Positions 34,621 to 46,602 are shown, numbered from the stretch's first letter. The stretch is 64,000 nt of DNA from Mangifera indica (GCF_011075055.1 NC_058141.1:13463639-13527638); one strand, 5' to 3'. Numbers and translations: made by a program. Notes: a model not told the origin generated them from the sequence alone.

Positions 34621-37600
34621 TTCTCCTACTTGGGTAACATTAATTGTTTTTAATTTTATTTTAAGAAAAGGAAAACAATTTTGACTTTCAGGTAATTAAT
34701 ATTTTTAACTTCAAGTGACCACTATTTTAAAAAAACAAAATAGTCCAAAGATAAATTACACTTTAATAAACAATCCAGCTAATATGACCATCAATAACGA
34801 ACCAAGACATCACTTATGTTCTTTATCAACATAAGATTATTTTTTATCACAATTACTAATAATCAAATCAACACGGATCAAATCTGAGAGTGTGGCAGAA
34901 ATAACACCTAACAATGTGATCACAAACATGTGTTATATCTCTGTCGGTCATCTTTATGATTTCTCTTTATCCTTATGTTTCAAAAGAAACAAAAGAAATC
35001 TCTTTACTTCCAACGAAGTTTATATGTTTCAACCTTGTTTGAGACTCGTGAAACATATACATACAACTGTCATACTCAAGAGAAACTTTATCTTGAGATA
35101 TGTTGTACTTCAATCGTATATATATGCATACATTCATAGACAAATAAATATGTCAATATGATCATGATCAATAAATAAATAATAAGTAACAAAACATATC
35201 AATAAAAAACAATGATAATAAAAACTCCCACTAACCCTACATGTCAAAAGACCTTAAACACCCTTATATTTTCAACATAACTTCATGGGTTATAGGTCTT
35301 ATTCCTTTGGTTGGGGGTTTAACCTTTATCAACTTTGTATTATATTTTAGCCTAATGTGTCTTTTATTTATGAGGTTCTTGATTGTAATATATTTTATTT
35401 TGTATGTCTTAATCTATCAATGGTCTTTTACCTAATTGTACTGCTAAAGAGTTGACACTAAGTAGTTTATTCAAGTAATCATTCAACCACACGCTCAACA
35501 AGCCACTCTATGGTAAACTACAAATTGAATGTTTATGGTTGAGGCTACTCACACGACTACTTAGTACTTTTCCAAATATAGGCCATTGAGCGAGTATAAG
35601 AATATATCCTAAAATAAACTTTAGATTATCTTTATAACCACCAAAATTTGATCTTTTGCAAGCATCTCATTACCTTTTAAACCACAACCAAATAATTAAT
35701 CTTAGATTTGAGAGGTGTAAATTGAGAATCATAAATGCAAAATTTACTTGTGCATTCATCAAGCTTCAAATATTGAATCATACCAAAAAATAAATTTGCT
35801 CCCACTAATCTTCATATTCTTATATTGGTCCAATTGATTCTCTATAAGACCATGAGAAATGTATTTTATTAAAACACCATTGTTAAGAAGTTTATCTCTA
35901 CCCATATTAAAGGTTTTATCCCTTATACTTTTGACAAACCTGGTTGTACAATACAATCTATTTTACTAAGGTTTTCATTTAGAAAGACAACTTTGACATT
36001 CACCTTTTATAACTCTAATCCAAATGAGCTTTCAATATCATAGGGTTTTTTTTGCTAAGATACGTATAATAATTCTTCATTATGGCAAATTATCCTTTTA
36101 TAATAGACAATCCTATCAGAATTTCTTTACCTTCATCAACTGTATTTGACTTATTTATTATAAGATTAACTATCAATTATTTAAGGAAATGTCATTGAAG
36201 GTGATCTCAGATTTCATAGGTCTTTGTAAACCTCATTGACTCCCACTATTATTTTAGCCATAACACCTTCATACCTTCAGAAATTTTAGAAATCTCACTT
36301 AAAATAGAAAAGTATCACTTTTAGAAATCTCAAAGCCCAAGAACTTTTCTATATTGGAGTTAATCACTTTAGTATCTTGATTTGGGTGATAAATATCTTA
36401 TTTTTTAAAATATCCCAACTGAATGATGGCATAGTAATTAGTTTTAATCTCTTCTCAATAAAATCATAAAGGCTACTTTAGGCCAACCATCCCTAACTTA
36501 GCCAACATTTTAGACTAGGTTTTCTTCAGCCTAAAGGATTCAAAGAAAATTTTCCGCATATATTTACCAGAAATTCTTTTAAAACATACTATGTTTCTTG
36601 TCTACTTTACCAGAAGGATACTCAATCACTATTGATTCTCATAATGGGTTTAAAACTACAATTGAGTTTTATAACTATGTCATTTTGGAGTCCCAGAACT
36701 TAGAGATTTGGTAAAATTTTCTTTATGCCCATGTTGCTAACCTTAATATCCACATAGTTTTCAACTTAAAGGTGGGCTCCCACTTACTTGACTTTTATCT
36801 ATTGACCAACTTTACATCCAACACCTTAACCTTATTTGGGGAATTAAAACTAGTACCATTTATTATTGCTCATTCCTTTACAATTGAGTATCAATTGAAC
36901 AATCAAGTCTACCATTAAGGCTCCTTCACTTTATGTTTTCCTTATTCGAGAACATTTATGAATCAGATTAATAGAATTTCATATCTGATTCTAAACCACA
37001 CCTAATCTTAATTTGATTGAAGTCAAAAGTGAGTCTTATGGGGCCTTTTGAAAACTAACACATACTCATCAATCTTTGACTCATTTAGGAACATCATACA
37101 TTTTCAGAGTCTTACTAATTAAAGAGTATCTCTAATATTGTGAGATATTTTAGTATTCCTCAAGATAAACCTCTAACGAGGTAATCAATAAGAGATTCCT
37201 TATGATAAGCAACTTTTACTTGATGGATTTCTCTCACTCAATACAGAAATCCTTTTATTCAATCGGGTTTTCTTCTTAAGCTTAGATGGTTCATCAACTC
37301 ATCAGGCCAAAGACATATCCTTAATTAGCAATGCAAAATCAATTTTTACCTCTAACTCTTTAAAGTTAGAGTCAATCAGGACCTCAATTGTGACATTATT
37401 ATTATTGTTCACAATAATGAAATCTATTAGTGATAGGATGCAATACGAAATATCATTGGCAACAAATAGCTTGAAAACCTCATAAGCTATTTTCTACGAA
37501 GGTTCCAAGCGCATCATCATATAACCGCCTTTGGGTAGAGAATACGACATGCAATTAGGACCTTCGAGTATAAGGTTACAACTAAGAAGAACAAATAACT

Positions 37601-38390
37601 TTTGGAAATCTATCACCTTTGGGCAAACAAATCTCCTAGGTTATTGCTCTTTTTCACATCAAAAGGTAAATATATATCAATTGAAAATCGCAACCACCTT
37701 TAGGTGAATTGAAATTTTTATGACCAATGTAATTCCACAAACACCTTATGCAATTATCAATTTTAACACACAATAACCACCTTTGGGCAGGAAATTGTAT
37801 GTGTCAATTGAAGAATGTCTCTTTCACCGAATATAGAAATTTTGCAAGCTTCAATGAATGCATCGTTTTGTCGATTAAATATTCTGACAACTTACAATAA
37901 CTTCTACTGAGAATAAATTATACTGCTAAAATTAAGATTTCATTAGATATAACACTGAGTTATCTCTAACAATCCTAATTAAGTATTGCAACAAATTCGT
38001 ATTGGGCAATAATTAAAATAGTTTTAAAACTGTATAAGCGACACCTTATAGGGATTTTTGGTGCATTATCATTAAATCACCTTTGGGTGAAAAATGACAT
38101 GTTATTAGGATCCTAAATACAAGGTTAAAATCATATGAGGACTTTCAGACCATGTGTTTTTTGAAAGAAATATCACATTTGGGCAGATAAAACTTTCTAG
38201 ACCATTGTTCCTCCTCTGTTTAATAGAAAAACACATGTCAATTGAACAAACCCAAATACCTTTGGGTGCATTGAGTTCTTCATGACCAATACATTTCCAA
38301 AATTAATCTTATTGTTTAAAAACCAAAGAATGTATCATTATCGAACGAAAAATTTTGTGAGTTTCAATTTTATTAAGGATAAAATCATAA
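34621..38390 (-). mobile_element. Non-coding internal region of the LTR element (LARD-like)
   Basis: About 3.8 kb attached to the LTR at its polypurine side. No gag, protease, integrase or reverse transcriptase motif and no long frame on either strand. This suits a large retrotransposon derivative or the 3' untranslated part of a bigger element that lost the rest. The right border is not defined: by 38391 the sequence matches a different repeat (the 44.9-45.6 kb element), so the 5' LTR was probably deleted. Confidence 0.5.
37430..38370. repeat. Diverged about 530-base duplication with a recurring CACCTTTGGG motif
   Basis: Two segments, about 37430-37880 and 37960-38370, align with each other at a shift of roughly 530-550 bases (acaaatagcttgaaaacctca against aatagttttaaaactgtata, then 'acatgcaattaggacc' against 'acatgttattaggatc'). 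Each holds spaced copies of a short motif: 37524, 37614, 37694, 37779, 38079, 38174, 38258 (cacctttgggtga, cacctttgggcaa and variants). Confidence 0.65.
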
Positions 38391-38976
38391 TATACTAAAA
38401 AATTTTAAAAATTAAAATTTTATTATATTGTTTTCTCCAAATTTAAATATCTCACAATTTCTTCCATCTAAAGTTTGAAAAATGAACATTCTCTCTTAGG
38501 TTTTTGAAATTGTCCTAGAGAAAGCGAACAACATTTGCTCTTCTTCTCATCTTATCTCTCCTTACTGATAAAACCATTCTCTCTGATGAAGACGAAATCG
38601 TCTTTGTCAGAGTGTCTTTATCTGATCTTTGTCGACAAAAAGGGTAGGAGGGAATGATGGTTGACTAAAGGAGAAAAAGGAGAGAAGGTCAATTGACGAC
38701 CAAGAAGGATGAGTCATCGGAGATAAGGAGAAAAAACTTTAGGGGGTATTTGCTACTTTTCAAACTTTGGAATAGATAAATTATTAGATTTTCAAACTAA
38801 GAGAAGGAAATGTGATAAAACTTTAATTTTTTTAGTAATGGCAACTTTACTTTTAACTTTAATTGAAAATTTTAATAGAAATTAGTTCAGATAGGTATTT
38901 AGATTTTTTTAAGTTGAAGGGTGAAACTTGCAATTTCACTATACCTTGGGCGGGAACAAGTACTTTGGCCTTATGA
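38391..38976. mobile_element. Right part of the 731-base long-TIR MITE, second copy
   Basis: Matches 45050-45638 along its length (for example 'gtttgaaaaatgaacatt', 'gacaaaaagggtaggaggg', 'ctataccttggg'). It ends ttggcc|ttatgaatta, the same flank as the full copy at 44908-45638, so both descend from one insertion that predates the duplication. The left end is replaced by LTR-element sequence. Confidence 0.65.
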
Positions 38977-38983
38977 ATTATAC

Positions 38984-39063
38984 GGCGGATGTGGACCTGA
39001 ATATGCAGTGTAAAGCGCCGGAAGGCGGACATGGATCTGAAATTACAGTGAAAAGCCCAAAGT
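38984..39063. repeat. Two 40-base repeats derived from the ATPase-like promoter
   Basis: Units starting ggcggatgtggacctgaa (38984) and ggcggacatggatctgaa (39024), exactly 40 bases apart. They match the stretch just upstream of copies A (30733-30775) and C (44769-44808), so they mark the former promoter of a lost or truncated copy. Confidence 0.7.
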
Positions 39064-41274
39064 TTGCTCGGAACGATAGATGAAAAATTTTAAGCATACC
39101 CATTTTAAGATTATAAAATATGCTATTAAATATTATTTTATTTTTAATTAATACATATTTATGTATTAATTTAATTTATTCTTTCTAAAGTGTGTTAGTA
39201 AAATTTGATATACAGGAGAAATTATGGTTTTAATTCTTTTTCTTGGTTTTACTCTTCCTAACAAATTAAGAGCTAGCGAAAGTACAGTGTTAGCTAATAA
39301 GCTTGGAAAAATCATTGATCAATGGCCGCGTGGAACGCCGCGTGAATTGATAAAATGTAAGCCAAAATGTGGCAGTTGAGGGCCAGGGAGAGCAGGTTGG
39401 ACTCGCTGAAATTTTCCAACTCTTACCAACTTTAATGATAAATATGATAAAACCGACTAGATCCTTCGTACTGGCGTAAACAATTTTCTTTCCAGATTAC
39501 CAATTAAATTGATAATTTTTTGTAGGTACTTCTACAAAAATAATCCTGAGACTAGACTTTTGCGACCAAATAGAGCTGGATAAATGGGGATTCAGCTTGA
39601 GCCCAGGGGTCAGGGTCAGGCACAAAACTAGCCCTTGGCAGGCCGGGGTTAGAATCGAGCCTTTAGCCCCCTATATTATTTTTATATTTTATTTTAAATT
39701 TAAACATCTTATAATTATATTCTCTTTATAAATTTAATTTTATTAGTTATTTAATTTAATTTTGTGATTGTAACTTGACGTTTAAAATTAATAAATAAAA
39801 TAGTTATAATATACAAATTAAATAGTATTATCATTCACTGGTTGTTGGTGCATTGTCTTCCAAACTCGGGTTTTTGAAAAAGTGGACTAATTTAAGATAT
39901 TCATGCCAGCATTGTGGTCTTCTATGGCCGTGCATCTGATTGTGTATACACGTTATCAAACATTTTCTAAACTTCTAGATACAACCACACAATTGTAGAA
40001 ATTAAATGGATAAAATATTATATATCATTTGGGTTATAATAGAAAATCGACTTGCGTTTTAGTTTTACCTTTGAAGTACGCCCATTTTTTGTTTCTCTTT
40101 CTTGGTAATATAGGACATGTCCATTTCAAAATATTGTTGTAGCTCAGATGGTTTGTGGCCGTACATGTTGTTATTACATCCAACATCACTATGAATGTCT
40201 TAATGTTTCATCTCTTTTGATTAACACTTTCATCAATCCCTGTTTGGTTTTATGTGATGGTTGTCACCCCACTGTACCTATTAACATATAAGAAAAAAAT
40301 AGATTATGTCAAAGTTTCTTAAATAAGAACTATAGTTGTACCTTAAATAATTGAAGATATACTGTAAATAAACACCATTCCAAATGCCTGAAATATAGTT
40401 GCCAAGTATGGTCTAGTTAAAATCGCACTTGAATGGTGTGATTTGGCCAATTTTAGTTTGGATTACAGAGTCTCAATGTAATCGAAGACAAATTTACATT
40501 TGAGATTATATGATTTAAGTCAAATAAGATTATTTGATGTAATATGAAAAAATTGCATTGGAATAAGTGTAACTTGATCGGATTTTATCATCTCAAATTT
40601 GATTTTGGCCAAACCACGCCATTGCATGTGATATGGCCATAATCGCACATACCACTTCTACCAACTCTTAACTGCGTTTCCAAAGGATCAATTGAGAATA
40701 TTATAAAGGGAGCATCAGGAGTGTTGCCATGGTGAGAATTGATGAGGAAAGAAATTAAATTAAGAAACAAAATAACCAAATTGTTTTGTAATGTCACAAG
40801 GAAAAGGAGGCCTCCACACACAGACACACCGCGTAAGGTGATAAGTTCAAGTTTTATTTTGTTGAAGACCAGGAATTTTCCATCTAAGTCAAGTCTACGT
40901 GATTGATAATCTACAAGTCATTGATATATTCAGTTTTAAACTTCCAAGTTCAACTTGGTCCTTCTTTTATTATCATGTGAAGCCATGCCCCTGCCACAAC
41001 CTAAATTCCTTTTCAACAAATTTGACTTTGAAGGTTGCTCGACCCCAGTTGATAACATGGGTGTTAAATTAAAGGTCTTCAATATTCAACTCATTGGCAA
41101 TGGTCTTATTTTTTAGTAATATTTACATGCATAATCTCCCTTTCGGAACTGACCCAATCACACAAAGACTACACAACTGGCTCACTACACAAGATTACAC
41201 TGTTAAATTTACAATACTGTCTGCACAATTCTAACCAGCAATGCCTGACAAGAAGTTCGGATAACATCTGGGTT
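39064..41274. other. Intergenic, part of the duplicated unit
   Basis: No gene seen. 39215-40560 matches 45880-46800 in blocks, and part of it matches 30850-31500; 40679-41060 matches 26566-26970, the 3' flank of copy A. A GC-rich patch at 39590-39670 ('aggggtcagggtcaggcac') is absent from the other unit and looks like an insertion. Confidence 0.6.
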
Positions 41275-44200
41275 CTAATGATATGTTAAAGACAAAATGA
41301 GGAACATTGGAATGGGGATGATCAACCACAATAAGTTTTGCCAATACTGCCTACTGGGAAACCCTGACCTCGAGCACCAGTTTAAACAATGTAATATGCT
41401 GTTTACAGCACAATGAAGGGCCCATGATAGTGCTGCTAAAATGAAACAGACACCCCATTCCACACCATTCAACTTCTCACAGCCGGCTAGACTTGTCATA
41501 AATTCAACCACCACCACTTGCAAAACAAGCACAGTCCCAAAGGCAAAAGCCACCAAAAATTTATAGTTTCTTAGGACAACTGCATGCACCTCCTTCTTTA
41601 CTAGGCCCATGACATTCAACTGGTTGAAGACCTGGCATAGAGTGAAAGTATTGAAGGTCATGGGTTTCAGAGTACCCTTGTTCAGGCTGGGTATATCTTG
41701 CCCCATAAATTGAAAGATCAGCAGAACAAAAGCCTGGCATAGAACTTGAATTACTATGTTCTTCCACACTACTTTGGTAAGCAGTGACTGGGTCCTCTGA
41801 CCTGGCGGATTGGTGAGTAGTTCCTGGGACTGTAACTCCATCACCATCATTAGAATACCTAGAAGGCATACTGCACCATTCAGCCAAATCAACTCAAGTG
41901 TTGATATTGGAGAATCTCCTGTCTTCATTGTCGTGACCGAGGTTATCAGTAAGCCAGAAATGCTGACAGTCATCTGAAGTTGAGTGAACTTTTGAATGTT
42001 GTGGTAAGCACATCTACCTAGCTTTACAGCCGGATGTATTGAACTTATACCTTTTATTACAATATCAGCACTCTCTGTGGCTAATGTAGTGCCTTTAGTA
42101 TCATCACTGATCCCTACATCGGCTTGTTTTAAAGCTGGTGTGTCATTGCTTGATGTCCCTCCCAAGAATGCAACCACATGACGTTTTTGTTGCATAGACT
42201 GAACCACACGAAGTTTGTCCTCAGGAAGGCAATTTCCAATCACAGTTGTTCGATCATTTATTTTTTCAGCCCTTTGAGAGGGATCCAGATCTCTAATCTG
42301 TTCACTGTCAAGTGCCACATCATTTGCCTCAGGCCTAAAGATTCCAAGTTCACAACCTATGGCTCTTACTGCTGAGAGTTCCTCCTCTGACAATAATATA
42401 ATCCTTACACCAGCCATTCTAAGAGCTCTTACTTCCAACATAATCTGTTCCGGACATGAATATTTCAGACCAGCTAATGCCAACAAATGCAGCTCATCAT
42501 CTCTTATTTCTTTGACATCCGTTTGCCTACAAGCAAATGCAATAGGCCTAAGACCCCCATCTTCCATATCTTTAATCACTTCCAGAAATTTACTTTTCCC
42601 AACACTGATTGCATGACTGTTCCCCTTACTATCATAGTAGTGTGAGCACATATCCAGTATGGTTGATGCAGCTCCGCTCCAGTGCATATGCAGATTATTT
42701 TTTTCATCACCGTTATTCTGCAACAACATCCCACAACCTTTTTTGCCAGAGCTCAGGACTTTATATTGAAGAAGGGAAATATTTCGATCCAGAAACTCCA
42801 CATCAGAATTCCTTCTTAAATTTGCCCAAGAAACAAACGAGTTATTGGTTGGGCTAACTGAAGTTTCAGGCACAAGAACAGATGCACTGATTCCTAGCTT
42901 TAGAGATTGAAAAACAGCTTGGTCAATCTCAGAGTCCACATCATTGCTCAAATCATCTTCACCAATCCAAAATTTGTTCACCTCCATATCATTACAAACT
43001 AGCCCACCAGTTGCATCGACGCATATGACTGTGGCCATTCCCATTGTGGCACATGCAGAAAAATTCTGAGGTTTCGCCTGATTTCTCACCAGCATTTCAT
43101 TCCAATAATAGAGGGAGATTGTAATCGCAAAAGGCATGCCGTGCTGTATTGCCAGAACTGCCACAGCAAGAGCACTTGCGAGAATGCTAATCCTTCCTTG
43201 AGGTACCAACAAAATTTTCACAAACATCTTCATCAGCCCGCCCACTTTAGTATTGCCCTTTAGTGGAAGTCCATCATCTCCTCCATCATGTTTCTGGCGT
43301 AACAAGAATATAAGCGCCGCAAGAGCAACAAATAAAGAGACAATAAGGGAAAGATGTTCCATAAAAGTACTTTGTTTTTCTATCCAAGCTTCAAGCAACG
43401 GCATCTCATCAGGTTCGGGGATCACCAAGCTCATCAGCTTATTTAATGTCCTATTGTAACCAACAGATGTTACAAGCATGGCACCATTCCCCTGCATTAC
43501 CCTTGAGCCATAGAAGAGGAAAGGGCTATGGTCACCATCAATTTTAGGGTTTAGCACATCATCCAATACTAACCCATTACTTATCACAACCAAACCATCA
43601 GCCGGAATTTGATCCCCCTCCTTCAAATGCACAATATCACCTGCTACGAGATTGGATACCGTAATGGATTGTCTCTTTCCACTTCTTACAACGTCTACTT
43701 CTAATTTGTTCTTCCCCTTACACAACTTCTCCAGCTTTCTAGCTTGGTAAAAGTTAGACACCGATGGTACAGTGACTAGCAGGAAAACTGCGGCAAGTAT
43801 AGCAACCCCATCGTGCCACCCATACTTAGCTCCTTGCTTCATGATCCCAGTGGCGAACGATAAGGCAGCTGATACTAATAGAAGAAGAATGGTTAAACGG
43901 AGGCCGGCCTCTAATAAGAAGTAGAGGAAACCTTTTGCAGGAATGGCGTTGTTAGTGTCCCATAATTCCGGTTCTGGAACATCATTCTTTCCGTTCTCCA
44001 AGTCTGAACCAAAGACAGAAGCGACTTCTTGAACGCCACCGAATGCATTGAGTGAGTTGAGGTTCCTTTCTTTTACAATTTGAACAACACAGTGAACAAG
44101 TTTCTGCTGTTCACTTATTTCTTCCACCTCAGAATCAGATGGAATGTCAATGGCATGCCTGGATTGAATAGACAAGTTTCTCCCCAATCCTTGATCAGCT

Positions 44201-44607
44201 GTAGGTGTTGCTGGCACAGGAGCACAAGATGAGGTTGAAGCTGAACCACGCTGATTCTTGAAAGACCTTCGAGAAAAACTGTTGCAGGCTTCTATGACCA
44301 AGCCTACTACGCCATTCTTATGACCCAAGTTGTGGGTGTTTGGGCCTTCTTGCTGAAAAGAATTTGAGTTCGTCTGATGAGTAATAAGAGGCGAAGAAGA
44401 TGTCGGCGAGTGTGATAAATCTTGCTCAAGGGAATTGGTTTTATTGAGAGAGGTCAAAACGGTAACAGTAATGGTTCGCCGCCAGAGACTACCATAATTC
44501 CGAGACGAGGAAGTACTGATATTGCCGCTGGTGTTGGTTGTAGTCATGAGCAAGCCAGCACCAAGAATGTCGCCATCACTACCACAACCTTGATCGCTGC
44601 TAAACAT
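41275..44607 (-). CDS. P2B Ca-ATPase-like protein lacking catalytic residues, copy C
   Basis: Intronless frame of 1110 residues from the ATG at 44607. Collinear with copy A and identical at most positions by eye, yet clearly diverged (for example AELRWNSD against ANLRRNSD; TFVTTMSIGVSP against TSVTTMKTGDSP). It shares every catalytic change: DATGG at Asp531 in place of DKTGT, QHGMP for PEGLP, HWSGAAS for the KGA site, GGTSSNDTP for GDGxND, and WLNGAVCLLG where M6 should carry Asn and Asp (here only an Asn, at a neighbouring residue). It differs from A by small in-frame gaps (SACATMGMATVIC; LPLKGNTK; FAFGTV). A frame of this length with amino-acid divergence and no stop argues that both copies have been under selection for a protein product. 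Confidence 0.85.
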   Translation of the reverse strand: MFSSDQGCGSDGDILGAGLLMTTTNTSGNISTSSSRNYGSLWRRTITVTVLTSLNKTNSLEQDLSHSPTSSSPLITHQTNSNSFQQEGPNTHNLGHKNGVVGLVIEACNSFSRRSFKNQRGSASTSSCAPVPATPTADQGLGRNLSIQSRHAIDIPSDSEVEEISEQQKLVHCVVQIVKERNLNSLNAFGGVQEVASVFGSDLENGKNDVPEPELWDTNNAIPAKGFLYFLLEAGLRLTILLLLVSAALSFATGIMKQGAKYGWHDGVAILAAVFLLVTVPSVSNFYQARKLEKLCKGKNKLEVDVVRSGKRQSITVSNLVAGDIVHLKEGDQIPADGLVVISNGLVLDDVLNPKIDGDHSPFLFYGSRVMQGNGAMLVTSVGYNRTLNKLMSLVIPEPDEMPLLEAWIEKQSTFMEHLSLIVSLFVALAALIFLLRQKHDGGDDGLPLKGNTKVGGLMKMFVKILLVPQGRISILASALAVAVLAIQHGMPFAITISLYYWNEMLVRNQAKPQNFSACATMGMATVICVDATGGLVCNDMEVNKFWIGEDDLSNDVDSEIDQAVFQSLKLGISASVLVPETSVSPTNNSFVSWANLRRNSDVEFLDRNISLLQYKVLSSGKKGCGMLLQNNGDEKNNLHMHWSGAASTILDMCSHYYDSKGNSHAISVGKSKFLEVIKDMEDGGLRPIAFACRQTDVKEIRDDELHLLALAGLKYSCPEQIMLEVRALRMAGVRIILLSEEELSAVRAIGCELGIFRPEANDVALDSEQIRDLDPSQRAEKINDRTTVIGNCLPEDKLRVVQSMQQKRHVVAFLGGTSSNDTPALKQADVGISDDTKGTTLATESADIVIKGISSIHPAVKLGRCAYHNIQKFTQLQMTVSISGLLITSVTTMKTGDSPISTLELIWLNGAVCLLGILMMVMELQSQELLTNPPGQRTQSLLTKVVWKNIVIQVLCQAFVLLIFQFMGQDIPSLNKGTLKPMTFNTFTLCQVFNQLNVMGLVKKEVHAVVLRNYKFLVAFAFGTVLVLQVVVVEFMTSLAGCEKLNGVEWGVCFILAALSWALHCAVNSILHCLNWCSRSGFPSRQYWQNLLWLIIPIPMFLILSLTYH

Positions 44608-44768
44608 GTTTTCTGAAACTAGCAAGAGACTCACAATTAGAGGCCTATGGCATGAAACTTCAATGATTTTGGAAAATTGTTTGGCAATGAATTGGCTCTG
44701 TCACTCCGGACAATTTTCGCTGTTGAAAAAAGCACCGCTGAGAAAGGAGACTCAACCTCTCTATACAG

Positions 44769-44808
44769 CGGACGCGGACCTGAAATTACAGTGTAAAGCG
44801 CCCGAAGC
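44769..44808. repeat. 40-base promoter repeat unit upstream of copy C
   Basis: Contains gcggacctgaaattacagtg followed by taaagcgcccgaag. It matches the paired units at 45651-45730 and 38984-39063 and a single unit at 30733-30775 near copy A. It lies between the weak TATA-like site and the upstream spacer of copy C. Confidence 0.65.
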
Positions 44809-44907
44809 TTGCTGGAAATTATAGCAATGGAAAATCCATTTTAAGTTTATGAATGATGTGATTTGAGGTATGCGGCATACCCGTTTTAAGATTATGAATT
44901 ATGATTT

Positions 44908-45638
44908 GGCCAAAAGTCTTGTTCCCCCCTTAGGATACAGTCAAATCTCAAAGTTTTATCCTTTCAACTTTTTAAAACTCATACACTCACCCATTAATCA
45001 ATCTTTATTAAAAAATTTATATAAGATTAGAGTAAAATCATCATTTACTAAAAAAATTAAAGTTTTATTACATTATCTTTTCTCAGTTTAAAAATCTCAT
45101 AATTTTTTTTATCTAAAATTTGAAAAATGAACATTCGTTCGTATGGTTTTGAAATCGTCTCAAAGACGGCGAACAATGTTTGCTCTCCTTCTCTGCTTAT
45201 CTCTCCCTGCCGATCAAACTCTTCTCTTCGACGAAGACAAAATCGCCTTTGTCTGAGATAAAAATGTTTCATCTTCATCTGATCTCTATTGACAAAAAGG
45301 GTAGGAGGGAAAGACAGCCGAACAAAGGAGAAGAAGAAGAGAAGGTCGGTCAATAGCCGGAAATGACGAGTCACCAAAGAGAAAGAGAAAAAATTTTAAG
45401 GAAGATTTGTTACTTTTCAAACTTTAGATGAAGTAAATTATCATATTTTCAAACAAAGAAGGGCAAATATAATAAAACTTTAGTTTTTTAAATTTTTTTA
45501 ATAAATAATAATTTTATCCTGAACTTTAATTAAAAATTTTAATAAAAATTGACTCATAAATTAGTGTTTAAATTTTTTAAAATTGAAGGGTGGAACTGGG
45601 GATTTTACTATACCTTGGGCTGGAACGTTGTTTTGGCC
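44908..45638. mobile_element. 731-base MITE or fold-back element with long imperfect TIRs
   Basis: The left end ggccaaaagtcttgttcccc and the reverse complement of the right end, ggccaaaacaacgttccagc, align for about 75 bases with mismatches. Flanks ttatgatt (44900-44907) and ttacgatt (45639-45646) look like an 8-9 base target duplication, which would suit a Mutator-type origin. No transposase is encoded. A partial copy is at 38391-38976. Confidence 0.65.
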
Positions 45639-45650
45639 TTACGATTATAT

Positions 45651-45730
45651 GGCGGATGCGGACTTGAATTTACAGTGTATAGCGCCCGAAGGCGGATGCG
45701 GACCTGAAATTACAATGTGAAGCGCCCGAA
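45651..45730. repeat. Two 40-base promoter repeat units
   Basis: ggcggatgcgg occurs at 45651 and 45691, each unit running through a tgaa(a/t)ttaca core to agcgcccgaa. They sit directly beyond the MITE at 44908-45638, as if the element split an older run of these units. Confidence 0.75.
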
Positions 45731-46602
45731 GGTTGCTGGAAATTATAGATGAAAAATTTTAAGCATACCCATTTTAAGATTATAAAATATGTTATTAAAT
45801 ATTATTTTATTTTTAATATATACATATTTATGAATTAATTTAATTTAATTTAATTTATTCTTTCTAAAGTGTGTTAATAAAATACGATATACTCTTCGTA
45901 ACAAATTGAGAGCTAGCGAAAGAACAACGTTGGGTGAGCTTGGAAAAATCACTGGTCAATGGCCGCGTAAAGTGATAAACATAAACCAATATGTGGCGGG
46001 TGAGGGTAAGGGAGAGCAGGTTGGACTCGCAGATTTTGTCTAACTCTTTTCTACTTTGCTGATAATTATGATAAAACCGACTAAATCCTTCGCACTGGCG
46101 TAAACAAGTTTCTTTCCGCGTTACCAAATTATATTGACTAAACTTTAATGACCAAATAGAGCTGGGCAAATGGGGATTCAGCTTGAGCCCATTGTAATTG
46201 TAATTTGACGTTTAAAAATAATAAATAAATAGTTATAATATACAAATTAAACAATATCCAAACTTGGGGTCTTTGAAAAAGTTGAGTAATTTAAGATATT
46301 CAAGCCTGTGCTATAGTCTTGTAACGCCATACATCTAATTGTGCAAACACATCATCACTTTAATCGCTCCGTTAGATAAAAAAACAATTTCTAACTTCAA
46401 CGACACAACCACTAATTGGGAATTGTAAATTTAATACAATCATAAAAATTGATATGGATAAAATACCATATATCATTTAGGTTATAATAAGAAATTGGCT
46501 TATATTTTGGTCTCACCATTAAAGCACACTCATTTATTGTTTCTCCTTCTTGGTCATATAGGACATGTGCATTTTAAAATATTGTTTTTTGTGGTCACAC
46601 AG

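Noticed and set aside
34892..35435. Frames of 64-89 codons in the LTR element internal region
   Set aside because: No gag or pol motif, and composition is the same as the surrounding non-coding sequence.
40137..40165. tRNA-like A-box 'gtagctcagatgg'
   Set aside because: No B-box or cloverleaf pairing follows, and the stretch lies in repeat-derived spacer.
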